In this document: piece by piece, positions 1 to 6,449 of the stretch
How the letters are laid out: every line of letters begins with the position of its first letter
Numbering within the stretch: the stretch's first letter is position 1
Assembly (NCBI GenBank): GCA_024123915.1
Contig: CP099650.1
Span: 1,798,001 to 1,862,000 of the forward strand
Source of the DNA: Oxalobacteraceae bacterium OTU3CAMAD1
GTDB lineage: Bacteria; Pseudomonadota; Gammaproteobacteria; Burkholderiales; Burkholderiaceae_D
Reading direction: 5' to 3'
DNA: 64,000 bases
The notes under the pieces: generated by a model
Told to the model about the DNA's origin: nothing
Databases searched by the model: none
Seen by the model: the letters and a program-made list of their open reading frames with translations, nothing else
Made by a program: the position numbers and the translations under genes

Positions 1-816
1 ACGGCGCTCAGGCACGCGCTCGACCACAAGGAATTCGTCCTTGCCTACCAGCCCAGGCTCGACCTGCGCGAACAGCGCGTCACCGGCGTCAAGGCGCTGC
101 TGCGCTGGAACCATCCGGAGCTCGGGCTGGTGATGCCGCTCGATTTTCTGCCGGTGCTGGAGGAGAGCGCGCTGATACTGCCGGTCGGCGCGTGGGTGCT
201 GGCGACCGCGGCGGCGCAGGCGCGGCTGTGGATGGAGCGGGGACTGCCGCTGACGGTGTCGGTGCACCTGTCGCCGCGCCAGTTCTACCAGAAGGACATC
301 GCCCAGACCTTCGCCATGATACTGGAGCAGGCCGGCGTGCCGGGCTACTGCATCGAGCTGGAAATCACCGAGGGCATGCTGATCGACCGCAACCAGAACT
401 GCGAGGCGACCTTGCGGCAGCTGAAGGGCCTTGGCGTGCGGATCTCGATCAGCGATTTCGGCACCGGCTACGCCTCGCTCAATTATCTGCGGCGCTTCCC
501 GGTGGACGTGGTCAAGATCGACAAGAGCTTCATCGACGAATTGCACGGCGCGCGCCAGCCAGCCGATACGCAGGACGCCCCCGGCGCCAAGGGCGCGGCC
601 GACGGCGCCATGGTGCGCGCCATCATCGCGATGGCCCACACGCTGAACATGCGGGTGATCGCCGGCGGCGTCGAAACCGGCGACCAGTTGGCGCGCTTGA
701 TGGCGATGGACTGCGACGAGGCATTCGGCTTTTGCCTCAGCCCGGCCGTGTCGCCCGCCGAAGTGGAAACCTTGCTGGCCAATCGCGATTTGCGCAAAGA
801 ATTGATTATTTCGTAG
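1..816 (+). CDS. EAL-domain protein, C-terminal part, catalytically degenerate
   Basis: The reading frame is open from the first base, so the N-terminus lies outside the window; about 271 residues of an EAL (cyclic-di-GMP phosphodiesterase) domain are visible. The fold-defining segments are present: [34 protein letters not shown] and VVKIDKSF. The residues that bind metal or catalyse in active EAL enzymes are mostly replaced: the EAL signature reads KAL (91-99), the Asn of NLSxRQ is His, DDFGTG reads SDFGTG (451-453), AEGVE reads AGGVE (661-672), and the Gln before the final loop is Phe. The family normally hydrolyses c-di-GMP to pGpG; I infer this copy is a non-catalytic binder or scaffold. 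Upstream GGDEF or sensor domains may exist but cannot be seen. Confidence 0.9.
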   Translation, partial: TALRHALDHKEFVLAYQPRLDLREQRVTGVKALLRWNHPELGLVMPLDFLPVLEESALILPVGAWVLATAAAQARLWMERGLPLTVSVHLSPRQFYQKDIAQTFAMILEQAGVPGYCIELEITEGMLIDRNQNCEATLRQLKGLGVRISISDFGTGYASLNYLRRFPVDVVKIDKSFIDELHGARQPADTQDAPGAKGAADGAMVRAIIAMAHTLNMRVIAGGVETGDQLARLMAMDCDEAFGFCLSPAVSPAEVETLLANRDLRKELIIS

Positions 817-948
817 CGTTCCTTGTCGCCATGAGTTTATATCCCCCCATTCAACATGGGTATTATCAGCGGATAGAAACTTACTTTCATCTTGGTATTA
901 ACAAATAATAAACGTTTACATAAATAGAATCTAAACATATAATTTTTT

Positions 949-1016
949 CGCTCGGGCTCGCTTTAACGGAGACCGGGCGGTAGTCGATTAGCCCGAGCGC
1001 AAAGACGGTAATGCGC
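949..1016 (+). promoter_or_regulatory. Structured 5' leader with two mutually exclusive hairpins
   Basis: In the AT-rich gap before the lectin gene, CGCTCGGGCT (949-958) pairs perfectly with AGCCCGAGCG (990-999) around a 31-nt loop. A second stem, GCGCA (997-1001) with TGCGC (1012-1016), uses the last bases of the first stem, so only one can form at a time. A purine-rich ribosome site (AAAAGGA) follows just before the ATG at 1056. This resembles a riboswitch or attenuator layout, but I cannot match it to a known family; there is no U-tract, so control at translation is more likely than termination. Confidence 0.45.
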
Positions 1017-1055
1017 CTTGTCCGAAAATTTGCTTTTTAAAATAAAAGGAAAATA

Positions 1056-1970
1056 ATGGCAACTGCACTATTTGAAACTTTTAAGACGCGACATGTGATT
1101 GCAGCCCTGATTTCATGCGCGGTTTCATATCAAGCTTTGGCGGCGCATGCCCTCCCTGATCGGCTACGTGGCGGCGAAACCCTGACGTCCGGCGAAACCC
1201 TGGTGTCGCCCAACGGCGCGGTGCGTCTGGAGATGAAAAGCACCGGCAATCTGGTGTTGACCCGGTTGGCCGACAACGCGACGCTCTGGCAGTCGGGTAC
1301 CGTGCAAGCCGGCTCCTACGCCTTGATGCAAACCAGTGGCAACTTCGTCGTCGTGAGCCCGAGTTCCCAGATATTGTTCCAGTCGGGCTCGGCCAACTCC
1401 ACCGCGTATGTGATGCTGCAATCCGACCACAATCTGGTCGTTTACACGGCGACCCGCTCGCCGTTGTGGCACACGGTGACCGGCATTCCCAATCCGCCGC
1501 CATACAGCACGCCCGCCTACATGCCCGCCTATTGGAACGACGGCGCGATCCGGCCCTATAATAATTGCTACAACTACGCGAACAACAGGCGTACCGACCG
1601 GTTCTCCCAGCCGGGCTGGGCACATGGCTATAGCGGCTATGACATCACCGTAGCGCAGCTGCGCGCCGCCGCCATCGCCGATGGCCTGGAGCCGACCGAT
1701 AGTTCGTCCGTCTCCCCGGTGGGCAAAACCAAGGTCGCGCTGGTGGTCGGCACGGTGGGCGGTTCGCCGGACTATCATTGGTACCGGAAGGACATCAATG
1801 GTCTTTGGACGCATAAACCGGGCGGCACCTCGGCCACCAACCTGGACAACAGTGGCGTGGCCATCACTAATCCGGAAACGGCCAACCGGGGCGGCTACAT
1901 CCACTTTGGCGGTTACTTCTTCACATCGTCTTCTGATTCCCAAGGACACGGGCACCAGGTAATTTACTAA
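1056..1970 (+). CDS. Secreted bulb-type (mannose-binding) lectin domain protein
   Basis: The protein has 304 residues. A signal peptide (about 1-29, ending QALA) is followed by a B-lectin domain at about 35-145, built of three similar strands. The third carries the canonical mannose-binding motif QxDxNxVxY (QSDHNLVVY, 122-130); the two earlier repeats (STGNLVLTR, TSGNFVVVS) are degenerate, leaving one good sugar site. After a proline-rich linker (145-160) comes a second domain with a CYNYANN motif (Cys171), DYHWYRKD (His241) and HKPGGT (His253). The Cys/His spacing suggests a papain-like or CHAP-like hydrolase, but this is an inference only. Probable roles are cell-surface or extracellular carbohydrate binding. 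The next gene begins 24 bases downstream and is likely co-transcribed. The AT-rich upstream DNA hints at acquisition. Confidence 0.75.
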   Translation: MATALFETFKTRHVIAALISCAVSYQALAAHALPDRLRGGETLTSGETLVSPNGAVRLEMKSTGNLVLTRLADNATLWQSGTVQAGSYALMQTSGNFVVVSPSSQILFQSGSANSTAYVMLQSDHNLVVYTATRSPLWHTVTGIPNPPPYSTPAYMPAYWNDGAIRPYNNCYNYANNRRTDRFSQPGWAHGYSGYDITVAQLRAAAIADGLEPTDSSSVSPVGKTKVALVVGTVGGSPDYHWYRKDINGLWTHKPGGTSATNLDNSGVAITNPETANRGGYIHFGGYFFTSSSDSQGHGHQVIY

Positions 1971-1994
1971 CCCATTCGAGAGGAATAGAATAAG

Positions 1995-2492
1995 ATGAAA
2001 CAATATTTGACAGCGGTCGCATTCGCCCTGGTAGGAACTTTTACTATGACGGCTCAAGCACAAACGCCAACGCTCAAGAAGGAAGCGCTTAAAGTCGAGT
2101 TGATGGTCTTTTCGGGCCGTGCCAACCCGACCTTTACCATCACCGACGAGAGTGAAATTCAGGAGATTCTCAATCTCGTGAAAAACCTGCCCCAGAAAAA
2201 GCTGAAGGAAGGCGAAACCGGCCTGCCGCCGGCTAAACTGGGTTATCAAGGCTTTATTGTCACCAATAATACGAAGACGTCGCCGGAAATTAAATCGTTC
2301 GTGGTGAACGGTTCGGCCGTGTTACTCGATTCGCCTTCGACCGCCGGCACCCTGGCGGCTCGGGGCGGCGTGGCTGAATTTGCGGCGCGCGCCGATTCGA
2401 GCGCATCCCTGGAAAGCAAGTTGCTGTCTCATGCAAAAGAGACCGGCATTGCCAGCGAGGAAATGCTTGAAGCCATCCAGGACGCGAAGTAA
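1995..2492 (+). CDS. Secreted hypothetical protein next to the lectin gene
   Basis: The product has 165 residues. Residues 1-23 form a clear signal peptide (hydrophobic core AVAFALVGTFTM, cleavage after AQA). The mature part is small, mixed alpha/beta by composition, has no cysteines and no motif that I recognise. The segment VELMVFSGRANPTFTI followed by EIQEIL resembles small secreted proteins of unknown function. It starts 24 bases after the lectin stop, on the same strand and with its own ribosome site (GAGAGGAAT), so it is probably the second gene of that transcript. A partner or protective role for the lectin protein is conceivable but not shown by the sequence. Confidence 0.6.
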   Translation: MKQYLTAVAFALVGTFTMTAQAQTPTLKKEALKVELMVFSGRANPTFTITDESEIQEILNLVKNLPQKKLKEGETGLPPAKLGYQGFIVTNNTKTSPEIKSFVVNGSAVLLDSPSTAGTLAARGGVAEFAARADSSASLESKLLSHAKETGIASEEMLEAIQDAK

Positions 2493-2527
2493 GCCGGGTT
2501 GCTTGACTGTTCGCCGTTACGAAGTGC

Positions 2528-5500
2528 CTACTTCGTAGCGGCGAAGAACCAGGTCAACGGCAGGTGTACCCGCGCCGCCCACGATTTCTCGTTGTGGACG
2601 CCGTCCGGCGACTGGTAAAAATACAAATCCTCATCCAGCTTGTAGCCTTGCGCCAGCATGGCGTCGCGCATCTTCAGCGTGTGCTCGATGCCGTCTTTTT
2701 TCGACCCGGCGTCGATGTAGAACTTGACCGGCTGCCGCGCAGGCACGTTCTTCATGAACGCACCGTCATTCCACCAGAACGAACCCGATACGCCGCCGGC
2801 CTTGGAGAAGATCTCCGGATGCCGCTGGGCGATGTACACCGAGGCCAGGCCGCCCAGCGAGGAACCCATGATGGCCGTGTGCTCGCGGCCGGGCAGGGTG
2901 CGCAGGTTGGCGTCGGCCCACGGTTTGACGGTATCGACGATAAAGGCCATGTAGGCGTCGATCTTTCCGCCGCCGTGTTTCGGGTCGCAGCAGGGCGTGT
3001 ATTCGTCCATGCGGTCCTTGGTGTTGTCGATGCCGACCACGATGGCCGGTTCGATGGCGCCGCCGGCGATCAGGTGGTCCATCGTGGCGCCGATGTCCCA
3101 CGCGACGCCGAAGGCGGCGGTCCTGGCGTCGAACAGGTTCTGGCCGTCGTGCATGTAGAGCACCGGATAGCGGCGCCGAGGGTTGTTCTCGTAATCCGGC
3201 GGCAGGTAGATGCGCAGATTGCGGCTGTTGCCGAGCTGCGGCGACGCGAAATTTTCGACGATGCGGATGGCGCCTGCGGGCGCGGGGAATGCGTCGGCGC
3301 TGGAGTCGGCGGCGGCCTGCGGCGCTACCGGCATCACGCGCACGCCGTGGATGTCGAACTTGTTCGACGGTCCCTTCACGCCACCGGCATCGCTGTAGGT
3401 GGTGTTACTTTTCAGGTAGGTCATGTTGTAGTGGTCCTCCAGTTCCAGGCGGTAGCTGCCGGCTTTGAGCGCGGCGCGGATCGGCGTCGAATACGACGGG
3501 CCGGCCTGCTCCGGCGAGTGTGGCAACTGCACCACGCCGCCGGCGACGGCCTTGCCGCTGTCGTCCTTCAACGACAACCATTTTACGCCGCCGCTGATGC
3601 CCAGGTTGATCTGGTGCGCGGTGTTGCGGTACCTGATCTGCAGCGCGTAGCTGCCGTCGCGCGCCACCTTGATGTCGCGCACCGCGAACTTGTCGGCCGG
3701 CGCGCCCCAGCCGGCGATTTGTCCGCCGCTGGCGGCAATGCCGGACTCGATGCGGGCGTCGCCGGCGCCGATCTCGGTGCCTGTCTCGAGGCAGACCGGC
3801 GCGCTGTGGTGGCTGCGGTTGCCGGAGCCGGTGACCATCGCCTCCACCGCGTAGCACAGGTTTCCGCCGTCGCCCTTGTCGAGGCGCGGCGCGCGGCGGT
3901 CGGCCCACTTGTTCGCCGTGACGCGCTGGGTCGCCAGTTCGCCGTTGCGATAGATGTTGTAGACCACGCCCTTGCTGGCGCCCTGATACGCGATATGCAA
4001 AGTAGGGAAGCCGTAGGCGCCGCGTTCCAGCTTGACGATACGCGGCTCGGAGGGCGCGTAAACCGCCCGATCTTCGACCAGCGGCTTGGCGCCGACGTCG
4101 CGCTTTTCCTGCCGCCCTGGCAGCAGCCCGCCCAGCCGGATGTCGATCGTGTTGTCGTCGCTCAGAGCCGACCAATCCAGAGATTGTGCGGCGGCCTTGC
4201 CGTTGACCGTCACGCTGTCGACCGCGTAGTAGCCGTTTTTGTCCGATGGCGCGGCGATGGGCAACAGCAGGCGTACCCTCATGCGTTTGCCGCGCACCGT
4301 CAGGTTGTTCAGCGTCGCCACGTCGCTGCCGGCGAAAGCTTCGCGGCGCAGCTTGGCCGTGACGAAAGGCCGCAGCGCGATGCCGCTGTCCGTCGTACGC
4401 ACCCCAAACACCTCGCCCACCACCATGCCCAGGTAGGCCCCCACGGACCACAGCTGCCGGCGCGAGTTGACCACCGGTCCGCTCAGGTCGACCTGCTTGC
4501 CGGCCACCGTGCGCTTATCCTCCAGCATCGGCTGGCCGGAGATCCATTCCAGGTTCTCCATGTTGGACAGGTTCAGCGCAGCGCCGCGCATCAGCGTGTC
4601 GTAGGCCGCATCGGCCACCGCCACGTTGCCATGCATCGCCGCAGCCTTGAGGCCATACGCCGTGACGAAAGGCCACATGGCGCGGTTGTGATAGACGGCC
4701 ATGCCGGCCTGCTGCGGGAAGATCACCGGCGCGCCGAGCGGACCATGCGGATAGCGCGCCAGGATGCTTTGCGCCTGCCGTTCGTCGGCGATGCCGGTGA
4801 CGATGGCCAGCGATTGTCCCAGCCAGTCGTACTTGTACAGCGGCGCGCCGTCGAAGTGGCCGGCGGTCAGGCTGCTGTACATGCCGGTGTCGGCCTGCCA
4901 GAAGCGCTGGTTGATGGCGCGCTTCAGATCCGTCGCCCATGCGGCGTATTTGTCGGCCAACGCCTTGTCGCCCTGTTCCGCCGCCAATTGCGCGGCCAGC
5001 GTCAGCGCCTTGTAATGACCGGCATTGGTCGACAGCGCCTTCGACGTCGCCATGCCGGCCAGGTCGCCCGGTATCCATGCCGCGTAGCTTTGCTCGCGCC
5101 AGTCGAGGAAGGATTCTTCGCCGTTGTAAAGACCATCAACGCGGTCGTAGACGGCGATCCTGTCGTTTTCCAGCGTATTGGTGAGCGCCTTCAGCGCGGT
5201 GGCGGCGAACGCGCGGCGCTCCTCCGGCGCCAGCGCCTTGAGCGCCTCGTCCGCGCCGAAGGCCCAGCTGACACGGTCGGTGCTGACCGGCCAGCTGCCG
5301 CCGCTGCCGGTGTCCTGGATGATCTGCAGGCCGTCCGCGCTGCCGGCGGCGTGCGCGCCCGGCTTGACGCCATCGCGGTAGCCGGAGAGCTTGAACAGCA
5401 GCGAGTTGCGCACGCGTTGCGGGTCCAGCATGCCAAGGCCTAGCGACGCGGCGTAGGATAGGTCGCGGGTCCACACGTAGTGCCATAACTCGCCGGTTTC

Positions 5501-5872
5501 GAAGCACTCGCAGGGGATGGCGTTGCCGCCGTTGTAGCTGCCGTCGCGGATCTCGTTGACGGAATCCTGCTTCATTTCGACTCCGGCCAGCGCGAACAGC
5601 GCGTCGAAGGCCAGGCTGCCGCCGCGGACCGTCGGCAACGTCGCCGATTCCTGATAGCCGATTTGCTGTTTGCCGCCTTCGCGCACGCGCATCGTGGTCG
5701 CCTGCGTGTAGCTGCGCAGCGTGGCGCCGGCATCCGGCGTCGCGTAGCGGACGGTTTCCTGCTTGCCGTCCCAGGTTGGATAGTTGGCGGTGGCTGTCGT
5801 TGCGGCCGACGCGAAAGGAGCGAGAGAGGCGAGGGACATGGCGGCGCACAGCGCGGTCGGGCGAAAACTCAT
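2528..5872 (-). CDS. Secreted fusion: six-hairpin glycosidase + beta-sandwich + alpha/beta-hydrolase esterase
   Basis: This 1114-residue exported protein (signal peptide about 1-23, ending FASA) has at least three parts. Residues about 80-560 form an (alpha/alpha)6-type glycosidase region, with YVWTRDLSYAASLGLG, SFLDWREQSYAAW and NLEWISGQPM typical of glucoamylase- or debranching-type barrels; I cannot fix the GH family. Residues about 600-840 contain Fn3-like and CBM-like beta-sandwich sequence. Residues about 855-1114 are an esterase of the Fes/CE1 type: YPVLYMHDGQNLF, nucleophile Ser1005 in GSSLGG, Asp1054 in DAGS, His1093 in GVHNE. It is transcribed away from the TonB receptor gene and shares a control region with HexR-like palindromes, suggesting action on an alpha-glucan or a substituted sugar polymer outside the cytoplasm. 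The fusion is continuous, with no frameshift. Confidence 0.8.
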   Translation of the reverse strand: MSFRPTALCAAMSLASLAPFASAATTATANYPTWDGKQETVRYATPDAGATLRSYTQATTMRVREGGKQQIGYQESATLPTVRGGSLAFDALFALAGVEMKQDSVNEIRDGSYNGGNAIPCECFETGELWHYVWTRDLSYAASLGLGMLDPQRVRNSLLFKLSGYRDGVKPGAHAAGSADGLQIIQDTGSGGSWPVSTDRVSWAFGADEALKALAPEERRAFAATALKALTNTLENDRIAVYDRVDGLYNGEESFLDWREQSYAAWIPGDLAGMATSKALSTNAGHYKALTLAAQLAAEQGDKALADKYAAWATDLKRAINQRFWQADTGMYSSLTAGHFDGAPLYKYDWLGQSLAIVTGIADERQAQSILARYPHGPLGAPVIFPQQAGMAVYHNRAMWPFVTAYGLKAAAMHGNVAVADAAYDTLMRGAALNLSNMENLEWISGQPMLEDKRTVAGKQVDLSGPVVNSRRQLWSVGAYLGMVVGEVFGVRTTDSGIALRPFVTAKLRREAFAGSDVATLNNLTVRGKRMRVRLLLPIAAPSDKNGYYAVDSVTVNGKAAAQSLDWSALSDDNTIDIRLGGLLPGRQEKRDVGAKPLVEDRAVYAPSEPRIVKLERGAYGFPTLHIAYQGASKGVVYNIYRNGELATQRVTANKWADRRAPRLDKGDGGNLCYAVEAMVTGSGNRSHHSAPVCLETGTEIGAGDARIESGIAASGGQIAGWGAPADKFAVRDIKVARDGSYALQIRYRNTAHQINLGISGGVKWLSLKDDSGKAVAGGVVQLPHSPEQAGPSYSTPIRAALKAGSYRLELEDHYNMTYLKSNTTYSDAGGVKGPSNKFDIHGVRVMPVAPQAAADSSADAFPAPAGAIRIVENFASPQLGNSRNLRIYLPPDYENNPRRRYPVLYMHDGQNLFDARTAAFGVAWDIGATMDHLIAGGAIEPAIVVGIDNTKDRMDEYTPCCDPKHGGGKIDAYMAFIVDTVKPWADANLRTLPGREHTAIMGSSLGGLASVYIAQRHPEIFSKAGGVSGSFWWNDGAFMKNVPARQPVKFYIDAGSKKDGIEHTLKMRDAMLAQGYKLDEDLYFYQSPDGVHNEKSWAARVHLPLTWFFAATK

Positions 5873-5922
5873 TGTTCTATCTCCAGTGTCATGTTTTAGA
5901 CGGTTTTCCCGGATGCCCTCTA

Positions 5923-5937
5923 AGTAGTCGTACTACA
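5923..5937. promoter_or_regulatory. HexR-like operator 1
   Basis: The sequence aGTAGTcgtACTACa is a palindrome with 5-bp arms and a 3-bp spacer, 51 bases upstream of the start of the glycosidase-esterase gene. The form TGTARTnnnAYTACA is, from established knowledge, that of the RpiR-family regulator HexR; a glk-hexR fusion gene lies at 34611. The assignment is an inference. Confidence 0.55.
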
Positions 5938-6177
5938 AGACTGATTTTAAGTCTTGAGTTCGGCTTATTCTTGGCTGGGCCAGAGAATACTCTCAATGTG
6001 GGACGTCATCAAACCGTCGGTCAAAGCGAAATTTACTCGAAATACAAAAAACTTGTGGTTTTTCGGCAGCATGACCGGATCGCGTGCTTTTCTGCGGCCT
6101 GCCATGGCCTGCGGAGGTCCGCAACTCAGCAGTAAACTGACATTTGCTTTCAAAAACACGTCTTTTTTTCGGAAATT

Positions 6178-6194
6178 ATGTAGTTCTACTACAT
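6178..6194. promoter_or_regulatory. HexR-like operator 2 (perfect)
   Basis: ATGTAGTtctACTACAT is a perfect palindrome with 7-bp arms and a 3-bp spacer, upstream of the TonB receptor gene. It is the best copy of the motif in the window and matches the HexR consensus in every arm position. Confidence 0.6.
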
Positions 6195-6449
6195 ATGATT
6201 TGGCCGGTCCCTGTAGTGGAAATACAACGGCGGAGTTGATCTCATAGGGAGGCCGCTTGCAGCCGAGCCCCGCAATCCGTAGGTAAACAGAAGTTCAATT
6301 GACATTGAATCTAGTTTTAGTACAAAATTCCTGCCAGAACGTCTTGAGAACGTCAGCTTTCCTTGGATCCCGTGTAGTTGTGACGCCCCGAATGCGGTGC
6401 GCCTGATGTTGCGGGAGATTAATTTATGTCGTGTATGAGGGGACATTGA

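Larger units (their letters stand above)
5873..6449. promoter_or_regulatory. 577-bp divergent control region
   Basis: This gap lies between the glycosidase-esterase gene (leftward) and the TonB receptor gene (rightward). It is AT-richer than its surroundings and contains two odd palindromes of the form GTAGTnnnACTAC, listed separately. I find no convincing small gene; the short frames in it have neither a ribosome site nor normal codon use. The distance from the second palindrome to the receptor start (about 255 bases) leaves room for a long untranslated leader. Confidence 0.6.

Noticed and set aside
2564..5443. Long open frame (about 959 codons) antisense to the glycosidase-esterase gene
   Set aside because: It mirrors the GC-rich codons of the real gene; it is rich in Arg, Val and His, lacks domains and a ribosome site. 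The same holds for the antisense frames at 6495-9230, 11058-13337, 16433-18535, 34500-36572, 46128-48083, 53770-56409 and 60001-62526.
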